From positions 1 to 25,551 of the IMG/VR virus record IMGVR_UViG_3300017708_003205: a DNA stretch of 25,551 nt. The stretch is one strand, 5' to 3'. The position numbers were made by a program, and so were the translations under genes. How positions within the stretch are numbered: the stretch's first letter is position 1; each line of letters opens with the position of its first letter. Source of the stretch: a virus. The notes under the pieces were generated by a model. It saw only the letters and a list, made by a program, of their open reading frames with translations, had not been told where the DNA came from and ran no database searches. Below, piece by piece: positions 1-5,842 of the stretch.

Positions 1-318
1 ACTGAAGTTCGCAAGAAAGCCGAATTTATCTGTAAAAGAATCGCAGAAAAAGCAGAAGTAGCGGTTTCAGACATGATCTGGATCCAAAAATGGGCAAAAA
101 GCAACCACAGTGTCGAAGCAATGCTTCGTAGAGCCCGCAGGAGAGCAATTAGAGGTGATCAACCCACCGAAGGGTTAGATCGTTTTCTTGAAGATATGGA
201 TTTAGGTGACCCAGACCCTGAGGAACAACGTTTTGGTCCTCAGAACCCAGTTGAACTTGCCGAATGGTTCGGAAAGAAGCGCAAGTGGTTCGTAGATGAC
301 GAAGGATGTAGGGACTAA
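1..318 (+). CDS. Unknown basic helical protein, 5' end outside window
   Basis: The reading frame is open from the first base, so the gene probably starts upstream; the first internal ATG (73) sits mid-helix and need not be the start. The visible part is about 105 residues: a charged, probably helical stretch with KRIAEKAEVA, an arginine cluster (LRRARRRAIRG), then an acidic segment (LDRFLEDMDLGDPDPEEQ) and a tryptophan-containing tail (KKRKWFVDDEG). No family was recognised. It lies ahead of a run of small plus-strand genes and may be a phage structural or accessory protein, but nothing in the sequence proves it. Confidence 0.6.
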   Translation, partial: TEVRKKAEFICKRIAEKAEVAVSDMIWIQKWAKSNHSVEAMLRRARRRAIRGDQPTEGLDRFLEDMDLGDPDPEEQRFGPQNPVELAEWFGKKRKWFVDDEGCRD

Positions 319-347
319 GCCTGTGTGGGATCCCCCACTTAGACTGA

Positions 348-542
348 GTGACCGGCGTATTCAGTGTGTCAGACGAAGTTCAAGAGTTAAGAGCTCATGA
401 ACAACTTAAAAGACTCAAGAGTTTGATGTCTGGCAACGTCAATAACGTTGATCTTTCTTGCGACCACTGTGGCTGCGCTTACAGCTATAGCGTTATGTCT
501 TTAATGAGTTGGGACGAAAATGGGAATTTAAGTGTGGATTGA
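348..542 (+). CDS. Small unknown protein with CDHCGC motif
   Basis: This is a 64-residue ORF starting at GTG 348; a second in-frame GTG at 366 is equally possible, and neither has a good ribosome binding site. The N-terminal half is charged and helical (EVQELRAHEQLKRLKSL). The C-terminal half has CDHCGCAYSYSV, three closely spaced cysteines and a histidine that could bind a metal, although a complete four-ligand zinc site is not evident. It lies 29 bases after the preceding gene in the same direction. A five-base-pair GTGGG/CCCAC hairpin (325-338) sits between them without a T-tract. Function unknown. Confidence 0.5.
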   Translation: MTGVFSVSDEVQELRAHEQLKRLKSLMSGNVNNVDLSCDHCGCAYSYSVMSLMSWDENGNLSVD

Positions 543-574
543 TTTAAACTATATACATTAGATAAATTTCTAAA

Positions 575-910
575 GTGGATTTTAGTGCTTTAGCCAGTCT
601 CGCAGGACCCATTATTGGGGCTGTTGCAGGAGGATCTTCTGGTGGTGGGGCTGGTGGTGGGGCTGGTATTCCTGGTATTGGCGGTGTTGCTGGTATGGGT
701 GCGAGTGCTATCGGAGGATTAGCTGGTGAGTTTTTAAATAAATATCCGTTAGGCGTAGCTGGAGGCATGCTAGGTGTTGACGAAGCAGGCCCTGCAACTG
801 GTAGTGCTCCTATTACAGGTGAAGAAGACGATAATATCTTTAATTCGTTTCTGGGTAACTACTTAGAAAAGATTAAAGCAGGTTACGTTCCTGGTTCTTC
901 CGTTATTTAA
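575..910 (+). CDS. Glycine-rich hydrophobic protein, possible virion or ejection protein
   Basis: 111 residues from GTG 575; no ATG is available near the N-terminus and no Shine-Dalgarno is seen. Residues 1-60 are nearly all small and hydrophobic (LASLAGPIIGAVAGGSSGGG, then GIPGIGGVAGMGASAIGGL), a glycine-zipper composition able to form a membrane helix pair. The remainder is more polar and ends in FLGNYLEKIKAGYVPG. Similar glycine-rich N-termini occur in the proteins at 8299-8847 and 9524-10336. Phage proteins that enter the host envelope during DNA ejection often have this composition, so that role is inferred. The next gene starts two bases after the stop (TAATCATG). Confidence 0.6.
   Translation: MDFSALASLAGPIIGAVAGGSSGGGAGGGAGIPGIGGVAGMGASAIGGLAGEFLNKYPLGVAGGMLGVDEAGPATGSAPITGEEDDNIFNSFLGNYLEKIKAGYVPGSSVI
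641..664. repeat. Perfect 12-base tandem duplication
   Basis: GGTGGTGGGGCT occurs twice in direct succession (641-652 and 653-664) inside the glycine-rich gene at 575-910, encoding GGGA twice. It keeps the frame and is probably a slippage-type expansion of a low-complexity tract. Confidence 0.9.
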
Positions 911-912
911 TC

Positions 913-1431
913 ATGGGTTATCCACAGCCAGATCGTCGTTACGACACACCTAATCTAGGTTCGTATCCTCAACCAGATCGTCGTTACGACACACCTATGC
1001 AAGGTTCGTTTCCTGAACGTGGACCTGAAATTGATATCGAAGCTGAAATCAGGAAGTATATCGATCCTGACCGCAACCTTTTGTACCGCCCTGGTGTAGA
1101 TAAGTTCGAGATTAGGCGACCTGTTTTCCGTCCTGGTGTGGACAGCGTTGAAATCCAACCTTTGGATTTTTTAAATCAAACTCTTGAGCAAAACAAAGAA
1201 GTGATGGGATTGAAGGAACAGGTGTTCCCACGTTTTGCTGATCCTGCTGACGGTACTCTAAATAACACTATGATCGCCGCAGATCCTGGTTTGATGCCTG
1301 GTGAAAGACCTGGTTACGGTCCCGCTACTCCTATGGAGATGCGCGATTCGATTTTAGAACGCCTTGCACCTGGTGGACTACAGCGTGCTAGAGACGTTCT
1401 GTACGGTAGGACACCTCTAAGGGGCGTTTGA
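913..1431 (+). CDS. Unknown protein with internal tandem repeats
   Basis: 172 residues, ATG 913, two bases after the preceding stop. Residues 3-13 and 18-28 are near-identical copies of YPQPDRRYDTP separated by a short linker. A second pair, RPGVDKFEI (59-67) and RPGVDSVEI (73-81), follows. The C-terminal half has proline/glycine turns (DPGLMPGERPGYGPATP) and a short helix (MEMRDSILERLAPGGLQRARDVL). There are no membrane segments or signal peptide. The repeat-rich, tyrosine/proline/arginine-rich N-terminus looks like a flexible binding arm. No family recognised; it belongs to the same run of genes as its neighbours. Confidence 0.6.
   Translation: MGYPQPDRRYDTPNLGSYPQPDRRYDTPMQGSFPERGPEIDIEAEIRKYIDPDRNLLYRPGVDKFEIRRPVFRPGVDSVEIQPLDFLNQTLEQNKEVMGLKEQVFPRFADPADGTLNNTMIAADPGLMPGERPGYGPATPMEMRDSILERLAPGGLQRARDVLYGRTPLRGV
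919..996. repeat. Two 33-base direct repeats, 45-base period
   Basis: Copies at 919-951 and 964-996 share the run CCAGATCGTCGTTACGACAC and differ at only a few bases, all near the 5' end. They encode the duplicated YPQPDRRYDTP of the gene at 913-1431. Conservation at the DNA level points to a recent duplication. Confidence 0.9.
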
Positions 1432-1495
1432 TTCTTTATTGCTTCAGATATTTCTTTTTGAATTAAAGTAGACTTGTAGATATCTATGGCGACTG

Positions 1496-2203
1496 ATGAG
1501 TAAAAATAAGGATTTTGAACGTAAGGTACAAGAACAACTAAGCTCTAAACTTTTTACAGATTACGATCGCAAGCGTTATGGTGCTGGTTCTCAGAAAGAT
1601 CCCCGAGTAGATCGTTTTAGCGGGCTGGATGTAAGGAAGCTTTTTGGTGAAGCAGAGGGTCCAGATAGAGTCAAAGCTGCAGCAGTTTTAGATTATTTTG
1701 ACATTGTTAAAGACAATACAAAATATGGTGGTGCTACTGAGACTGAACTAGATAGGTTAAGAATGATCGTTGGGGATCGTCCTAAAGATAATGGCGGTAG
1801 TGGACCAGGTGTGCTTGCTCCTGGTGAGCAGACTTTTGGTGATCCTGCACGCCCAGGTGCATTTGCTGGTTCTTATTTTGATTACTTAGGCGGCGACCCA
1901 AGCGATCCAGGAAATTATTACGACTCTAATTTCTTAGGTGATGATGCCCGTGGTACCGGAGGGATCATGCGTAATGTTTTTGATAACCGGATCGAACGCA
2001 GTGTGCCAGTAGGTCAAGGTTCGTTCTTGCAGCCTTTGAGTGAACTAGAACCTGAGAATGAAGGAGAAGACTTCTTAAGAAGTTTGGTTGGTGAACTTGG
2101 TTATGTTGGACCAGGCCAAGCTGAGGGTGGTGAAGTTGGAATGGTGTCTAATGAAGCCACACGTGCTTTGGGCCAGCTGATTGCAGGGTACGCCGCCAGG
2201 TAA
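1496..2203 (+). CDS. Unknown 235-residue protein, likely phage structural or accessory
   Basis: Starts at ATG 1496, which overlaps the end of a five-codon mini-ORF (1486-1503), so reinitiation is possible. The N-terminus is charged (KNKDFERKVQEQLSSKLF). The middle is rich in Gly, Asp, Pro and Tyr (SYFDYLGGDPSDPGNYYDS). The C-terminus reads VSNEATRALGQLIAGYAAR, a small-residue helix. No catalytic motif, signal peptide or clear transmembrane helix is visible. It is the last gene before the 615-base gap. Codon use resembles its neighbours. Family not recognised. Confidence 0.6.
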   Translation: MSKNKDFERKVQEQLSSKLFTDYDRKRYGAGSQKDPRVDRFSGLDVRKLFGEAEGPDRVKAAAVLDYFDIVKDNTKYGGATETELDRLRMIVGDRPKDNGGSGPGVLAPGEQTFGDPARPGAFAGSYFDYLGGDPSDPGNYYDSNFLGDDARGTGGIMRNVFDNRIERSVPVGQGSFLQPLSELEPENEGEDFLRSLVGELGYVGPGQAEGGEVGMVSNEATRALGQLIAGYAAR

Positions 2204-2419
2204 AAAAGTTAGTAATAGCAGATAAGAGAAAGTCTAATTTTTGTTTTGTTTTATCGTGTTTATATTGCGTTGCTTGGCTAAGGCAATCACTTACAAACAA
2301 GAGACCAAACTCGTAGTATCACTCGGTGTTGTATGGATGCTGAGTATACTTAGTTTAACTGTGTACTTAACACGAATGGGTCAACCGTTAAATATGTAGG
2401 TAGAAGGCATAGTTACAAA

Positions 2420-2501
2420 GTACTAAGTAGAAAAAACGGGGTCAGCGGCAGGCTGCGAAAATAAACTCTGTGGCAGCGCGATTTAGCTGAGTGCCCACAG
2501 G
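2420..2501 (+). repeat. Element A of a diverged duplicated pair
   Basis: Order: GTACTAAGTAG-GAAAA-type leader, then GTCAGCGGCAGGCTGC (2441-2456), an 11-base A-rich spacer, then CTGTGG (2468-2473) paired with CCACAG (2495-2500) across a 21-base loop. The same parts occur in the same order in element B, about 175 bases downstream. The 16-base core differs from that of B at two positions. The strand given is arbitrary. Confidence 0.6.
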
Positions 2502-2553
2502 CTATATGTTGGCAGTGTGTTCAGAGAGGACATGGGCCAGCAGTGAGTCGTGA

Positions 2554-2591
2554 GGGTTGGGCGAGCAGAGGGAGTAGAGGAGGGGCAGGGG
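2554..2591 (+). other. G-rich tract with quadruplex-like runs
   Basis: The plus strand has five runs of three or four Gs (GGG, GGG, GGG, GGGG, GGGG) separated by 2, 8, 9 and 2 bases. Two loops exceed the usual seven-base limit for a strict G-quadruplex, so folding is possible but unproven. It lies between elements A and B of the non-coding gap. Confidence 0.4.
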
Positions 2592-2673
2592 TATTAGGTG
2601 AAAAATAAAAACGTCGTCTGCGGCAAGCTGCACTAATTTTTTACTGTGGGAACAGCATTGACAAACCCACAGG
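2591..2673 (+). repeat. Element B of a diverged duplicated pair
   Basis: GTATTAGGTG leader, A-rich run, then GTCTGCGGCAAGCTGC (2616-2631; 14 of 16 bases equal to element A), a 12-base spacer, then CTGTGGG (2644-2650) paired with CCCACAG (2666-2672) across a 15-base loop. The stem is kept in both copies while the loop sequences differ, which is what selection on structure would give. Confidence 0.6.
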
Positions 2674-2725
2674 TCTAGATATCATTTGTTTGCGTCGAAG
2701 GAAGTTAGCCTGCTTCCAGAGACTG

Positions 2726-2751
2726 TCTTCATGATCCCCCGATGATGAAGA
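2726..2751 (+). other. Hairpin with CCCC loop
   Basis: TCTTCAT (2726-2732) pairs with ATGAAGA (2745-2751). After one G-G mismatch, ATC (2734-2736) pairs with GAT (2741-2743), closing a CCCC loop. No T-tract follows, so this is not an intrinsic terminator. It lies about 70 bases upstream of the oxygenase start. Confidence 0.6.
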
Positions 2752-2799
2752 TGGGGTTACTCAGTCCCTCACACCTGACTAACCCGCCTGGCAAAACAT

Positions 2800-2831
2800 C
2801 TCCGAAGTTTTCGGTGTTGTGAACTTCGGAG
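2800..2831 (+). promoter_or_regulatory. 10-bp perfect hairpin covering the oxygenase start codon
   Basis: CTCCGAAGTT (2800-2809) is perfectly complementary to AACTTCGGAG (2822-2831), with a 12-base loop that contains most of the GTG start at 2819. The first codons of the gene form the 3' arm. Such a structure could limit ribosome access, or the gene could be opened by translation of the 26-codon upstream ORF (2742-2822), whose TGA overlaps the GTG. No T-run follows, which argues against a terminator. Confidence 0.5.
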
Positions 2832-3412
2832 AGTTTGCTATTTCTAAACAAAATTTTATTCATACGTACAAACTTCCAGACTTAGAAGTTTGCGATGAAG
2901 TTATAAGTTTTTTTAAGCAGCGTTCTGACCTACATCAGACAGGAAAAGTATTTGAAGATAATTCAGAAACAGTAAATAAAGCTGCCAAAGATTCGATTGA
3001 TATACAAGAAGATTTTGACTTTTTTAACAGAGAGCCTTGTTTCTCTGATCTTTTAAAATTTCTTTGGTCTTGTACAGAGAACTACGCAAGTACATACGAT
3101 GAACTATGGGAGTCTTCTTTCCGTATCGTCGATACGTTAAAACTTCAGTACTACAAACCTCCTAGTGGAGGTTTTAAGTTATTTCACAGCGAGAGGAACA
3201 ATGCTCAGTGCCACAACTGCTTGGTGTGGATGCTTTATTTAAACACCGTGGACGACGGGGGAGAAACTGAATTTAGATATTTAGATCACCTAGAGAAAGC
3301 AGAGAAAGGAAAGTTAGTAATATGGCCTCCAGACTTTACTCATGCTCATAGAGGTATACCTTCGTTCACTCAGGAAAAGTACATTTTTACTGGTTGGTAC
3401 GAGTTTACGTAA
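2819..3412 (+). CDS. 2-oxoglutarate/Fe(II)-dependent oxygenase, prolyl-hydroxylase-like
   Basis: 197 residues. The iron ligands are visible as H123-S-E125 (an HxE form of the usual HxD) and a distal histidine in THAHRG (H175 or H177); K187 in QEKYIFTGW fits the 2-oxoglutarate-binding basic residue. The YLN-VDDGGETEF block (140-152) is typical of the prolyl 4-hydroxylase-like branch. The family couples decarboxylation of 2-oxoglutarate to hydroxylation of a protein or small molecule; the substrate is unknown. The GTG start is the only plausible one: the frame is closed at 2780 and no ATG follows closely. Its last 8 bases overlap the convergent second oxygenase. Glu replacing Asp as an iron ligand is uncommon. 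Confidence 0.85.
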   Translation: MNFGEFAISKQNFIHTYKLPDLEVCDEVISFFKQRSDLHQTGKVFEDNSETVNKAAKDSIDIQEDFDFFNREPCFSDLLKFLWSCTENYASTYDELWESSFRIVDTLKLQYYKPPSGGFKLFHSERNNAQCHNCLVWMLYLNTVDDGGETEFRYLDHLEKAEKGKLVIWPPDFTHAHRGIPSFTQEKYIFTGWYEFT

Positions 3413-3995
3413 TTTCTGTAAAGGTCGCAGCTAATGAAAATCTTGGTTCTACACAGTATCTGCTTGGAGCTGTTCCGTAGTGGTACAGATCAGCTCTAAA
3501 TAAAACCCCTCGATTAGGCATAAGGGGTACATTTACATAATCACGATCATCATTTCCTCTGTGTACAACAAAACTACCTCCCCAAGTAGGGTGCCAGAGA
3601 TCATTAGCAAATATTAAAAAAGTCCATTCGTTACTCTTTCCGTCTTTATGCGGCCACGACTCCATGCCGTAGAACTGCACGTTTGTATTAACTCTTCTTA
3701 ACTTAATATTCTTTTTGAGTGTTTTTTGAGCTTTAATTTTTATAAGTTCAGATATATGTATTAGACACAAATTATCACCTAGAGGAGAACGGTTGAGGGC
3801 AGTATTTTTTGACTCAGTCATAGGTTTGTGAAGAGCCCCCCATAGTGGATAATTAAGTCTGCCGTCAGCTATATAGGGGGAAGTTTGCTCTGTTTTTACG
3901 TATATAACAGGGTTGTAAAATTGATTAAATTCTTCGACTAAAGCCTGACAGTTGTCGCTGTCAAGCACATCGTCAAAGATATAAATTTTTTCCAC
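3405..3995 (-). CDS. Second 2-oxoglutarate/Fe(II)-dependent oxygenase
   Basis: 196 residues. The iron triad appears as H116-K-D118 (WPHKDG) and H172 (LYHYGTAP), with R185 (PRFSLAATF) as the 2-oxoglutarate partner; WGGSFVVHRG (138-147) sits on the expected strand between them. It is a different subfamily from the convergent oxygenase at 2819-3412, with an HxD rather than HxE motif and Arg rather than Lys. The gene follows the methyltransferase at 4002-4727 with a six-base gap on the same strand, so the two are probably cotranscribed. The substrate is unknown; sugar, protein side chain or lipid modification are all possible. Confidence 0.85.
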   Translation of the reverse strand: MEKIYIFDDVLDSDNCQALVEEFNQFYNPVIYVKTEQTSPYIADGRLNYPLWGALHKPMTESKNTALNRSPLGDNLCLIHISELIKIKAQKTLKKNIKLRRVNTNVQFYGMESWPHKDGKSNEWTFLIFANDLWHPTWGGSFVVHRGNDDRDYVNVPLMPNRGVLFRADLYHYGTAPSRYCVEPRFSLAATFTEIT

Positions 3996-4001
3996 TACTT
4001 G

Positions 4002-4727
4002 TCATCCGTGAGTGTTGGCAACTGAAGCGAGCTTAACCACAAGTTGCCATCCTGTAAAAATACCAAACTCAATCGACGCTAGAGCCGAAAGTCCGCTGTC
4101 TACTGCACGTTGTACATCAGGGTGACCGTAGTCATCAAAGAAAACAACGCCACCAGGCTTGACCATAGGTACGTAAAGGATTAAATCTCGAGCGACTGAT
4201 GCTGAATCGTGAGCTCCATCGATATAAAGGATATCAATCCACGGTTCAGAGCCAAAACGTTGGTCTAGATCAGCAAAAACGTGTTGAGAAAGACCTTTAA
4301 TTACTTCAACTTTCCCGCAGTTGTCAGATTTAGCGATATTTTCGCGTGCAGTTCGCTCTAACTTGCTTAAACCAGAGTACTTTTCTGGATTACGGAGGTG
4401 TTCTTCGCTTCCCGTGAACGGATCAATCGAAATAAGGCTTGATTCGTCGTTATGAAGGAAATAATCTGACCAAAAACATGAAGATGCTCCTTCATACACT
4501 CCAATTTCTACAATTTGACGTTTTGCAGCGGGATCTAGAAGAATTTTCTTTTCTGTTTGAGGTGCACGAATAGCATACTCACTATTTAGCAGAGCATCGT
4601 ACCAACCTTCTGTAAATGTATAGCGTTCATCCAATGTTTTCTTTGCATCAGCGGGAATACTGACGGTGGGCACCGATGTGTCGTCTTTGAGCTGACCCAT
4701 GAGCTCTTTAAAGGACGCTGCTGGCAT
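4002..4727 (-). CDS. Class I SAM-dependent methyltransferase
   Basis: 241 residues. The SAM-binding motif I is VEIGVYEGAS (73-82), followed by an acidic residue at the end of the second strand (SIDPFTG, D102), DILYIDGAHD (165-174) and KPGGVVFFDDYGHPDVQRAV (190-209). The IDGAH and FDDY pair is characteristic of the Methyltransf_24/CmcI-like group acting on sugars or small molecules. The N-terminal 60 residues are an extra helical region. It leads a two-gene minus-strand operon and has the shared CTGTT-N2-YATACT box 21 bases upstream. It could modify a glycan built by the nearby glycosyltransferases; that is inference. Confidence 0.85.
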   Translation of the reverse strand: MPAASFKELMGQLKDDTSVPTVSIPADAKKTLDERYTFTEGWYDALLNSEYAIRAPQTEKKILLDPAAKRQIVEIGVYEGASSCFWSDYFLHNDESSLISIDPFTGSEEHLRNPEKYSGLSKLERTARENIAKSDNCGKVEVIKGLSQHVFADLDQRFGSEPWIDILYIDGAHDSASVARDLILYVPMVKPGGVVFFDDYGHPDVQRAVDSGLSALASIEFGIFTGWQLVVKLASVANTHG

Positions 4728-4748
4728 GGGAAAGGGTTGTAAAGCATC

Positions 4749-4761
4749 AGTATGCTAACAG
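4749..4761 (-). promoter_or_regulatory. Shared minus-strand promoter box
   Basis: On the minus strand this reads CTGTTAGCATACT followed by GA. CATACT would be the -10 hexamer, with 21 bases to the ATG at 4727. The same CTGTT-N2-YATACT arrangement lies before the minus-strand genes starting at 5798 and 13246, and a looser copy before 21639. Confidence 0.55.
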
Positions 4762-4767
4762 CGGAGC

Positions 4768-4795
4768 TTGCTCTTGCTCAAATTTACGATATATT
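4768..4795 (+). promoter_or_regulatory. Possible promoter of the tRNA gene
   Basis: TTGCTC (4768-4773) and TATATT (4790-4795) are 16 bases apart, which fits a sigma70-type promoter. Transcription would start within a few bases of the tRNA 5' end (4805). The match is moderate and single-copy. Confidence 0.35.
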
Positions 4796-4804
4796 TTTTG
4801 TAGC

Positions 4805-4890
4805 GCCTGAGTGCCGGAATCGGTAGACGGATCGGACTTAAAATCCGCTGACTTGTAAAAGTCGTGCGAGTTCAAGTCTCGCCTTAGGCA
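4805..4890 (+). tRNA. tRNA-Leu, anticodon UAA
   Basis: An 86-base class II tRNA. The acceptor stem GCCTGAG (4805-4811) pairs with CTTAGGC (4883-4889) through one G-T wobble, and A4890 is the discriminator. The D stem is CCG/CGG with GG at 4822-4823. The anticodon loop CTTAAAA (4837-4843) shows anticodon TAA at 4839-4841; its stem has four good pairs and one mismatch at the base. The long variable arm pairs GACT with AGTC (4850-4863), typical of leucine, and the T arm is GCGAG-TTCAAGT-CTCGC (4866-4882). CCA is not encoded. There is no intron. It would read UUA codons, which are frequent in several window genes. Confidence 0.95.
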
Positions 4891-4903
4891 TTGCATTTAA
4901 CCT

Positions 4904-5119
4904 ATGAACGATTTACTCCTCGATGAGTACTGGAATGGACGCCAGCTTTATCAAGGTTCTAAAGGTGGTAAATACTATGTCAGTGACGCAGGAAACAAGA
5001 TGTATGTACGAGAAAATTTAAAATCAAGAAAGCAAAAGACAGAAAGAAGACCTAAAAGAAAGTTTATGCCTAGACGCGGTGCTTTTTACCGATCTCTTAT
5101 GAATCAAAAGCAGCTATAA
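4904..5119 (+). CDS. Small basic protein with GGKYY motif
   Basis: 71 residues, ATG 4904, 13 bases after the tRNA. The N-terminal half has YQGSKGGKYYVSDAGNKMYV (16-35), which resembles the short basic adaptor domain first described in chlorella viruses (PF08789), where GGKYY and a later KxY recur. The second half is strongly basic (SRKQKTERRPKRKFMPRRG), suggesting nucleic-acid binding. The last 23 bases overlap the convergent FkbM gene. The family assignment rests on motif memory, not on a search. Confidence 0.6.
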   Translation: MNDLLLDEYWNGRQLYQGSKGGKYYVSDAGNKMYVRENLKSRKQKTERRPKRKFMPRRGAFYRSLMNQKQL

Positions 5120-5798
5120 ACATGTTTTCAAAATTTCTTACTTGACCAACTGCGTACCCGTGTGAATTAAGAAAGTTAATAATTGTCCTTCTCATATCCT
5201 CGTTTCCAGGGTTGCTTTCGAAAACGATTAAAGGTTTATCTTTTTTAATCGTTAACTCTGCTCCTCTAAGCGCGTCGTGCTCATATCCTTCTACATCAAG
5301 TTTTATCATTCTTACAGGACCGTCATATGTTCCATAATCAATTGCAGTCATTTTTACTTTTTCTTCTGAAAGAACCTTTTCTCCTGTGGGTTTGATAAAG
5401 GAGGAGCCACCTCCGTCTTCGCTAACGACGTATAAAGTTTTTTCTTCGTGAGCTTTATTACTACACGTAACACCAGCGTTTGTCGGAGTCACGTTAGATA
5501 TTTCGTTAATAAATAAGTTTCCGCATAACTGAAAATATGTTCTCCTTTGCGCTTCGAAGGCATACACTTTGTCAAAACACTTGGAAAGCATGATGCTGTA
5601 AACACCCATGTGTGCTCCACAGTCAATCAACACCCCATCTCCTGGTAAGTGTTTTTTGACCATTTCTATAAGTGCTAGTTCAGGAACACCTACTCTGTGT
5701 GCTTGACAAAGACCTGAATCATCCCTGTGCATTAAGAAACTAGTATCACAAGTAGGGACAATCAAATCAATAGATGGTGTCCAGAAAAAAGTACTCAC
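5097..5798 (-). CDS. FkbM-family SAM-dependent methyltransferase
   Basis: 233 residues. Motif I is LIDCGAHMGVYS (57-68), followed by VYAFEAQ (78-84) and the family signature IKLDVEGYEHDALRGAE (165-181), in which D168-x-E170-GYE is diagnostic. IVFESN (191-196) closes the fold. FkbM proteins usually O-methylate sugars or polyketides, and are common in surface-glycan loci. This is a monocistronic minus-strand gene with the shared promoter box 18 bases upstream. Its 3' end overlaps the small basic gene by 23 bases. The glycosyltransferase at 5843 is divergent from it. Confidence 0.9.
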   Translation of the reverse strand: MSTFFWTPSIDLIVPTCDTSFLMHRDDSGLCQAHRVGVPELALIEMVKKHLPGDGVLIDCGAHMGVYSIMLSKCFDKVYAFEAQRRTYFQLCGNLFINEISNVTPTNAGVTCSNKAHEEKTLYVVSEDGGGSSFIKPTGEKVLSEEKVKMTAIDYGTYDGPVRMIKLDVEGYEHDALRGAELTIKKDKPLIVFESNPGNEDMRRTIINFLNSHGYAVGQVRNFENMFIAAFDS

Positions 5799-5816
5799 AC
5801 GGTTAATTCAGGTGTT

Positions 5817-5829
5817 AGTATATTAACAG
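5817..5829 (-). promoter_or_regulatory. Shared minus-strand promoter box
   Basis: The minus strand reads CTGTTAATATACT then AA. TATACT is a good -10 box, and its 3' edge is 18 bases from the ATG at 5798. The box lies in the 44-base divergent gap before the glycosyltransferase gene (5843), so it could also affect that gene. Confidence 0.6.
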
Positions 5830-5842
5830 TTGGCTAATAATT

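Larger units (their letters stand above)
2204..2818. other. 615-base non-coding gap rich in hairpins
   Basis: No ORF above about 26 codons is found on the plus strand. From 5' to 3' it holds a T-rich stretch (2238-2255), a small hairpin (2270-2286), a TATACT hexamer (2345-2350) usable as a -10 box, element A (2420-2501), a G-rich tract (2554-2591), element B (2591-2673), a 5-bp GGAAG/CTTCC hairpin (2700-2717), a bulged hairpin (2726-2751) and the 10-bp hairpin that overlaps the next start codon (2800-2831). Such density of structure in an otherwise gap-free genome suggests a non-coding RNA, a cis-acting replication or packaging site, or a decayed insert. No known RNA family was recognised. 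Confidence 0.6.

Noticed and set aside
1486-1503. Five-codon ORF overlapping the start at 1496
   Set aside because: Too short to support as a gene; kept only as a possible reinitiation leader.
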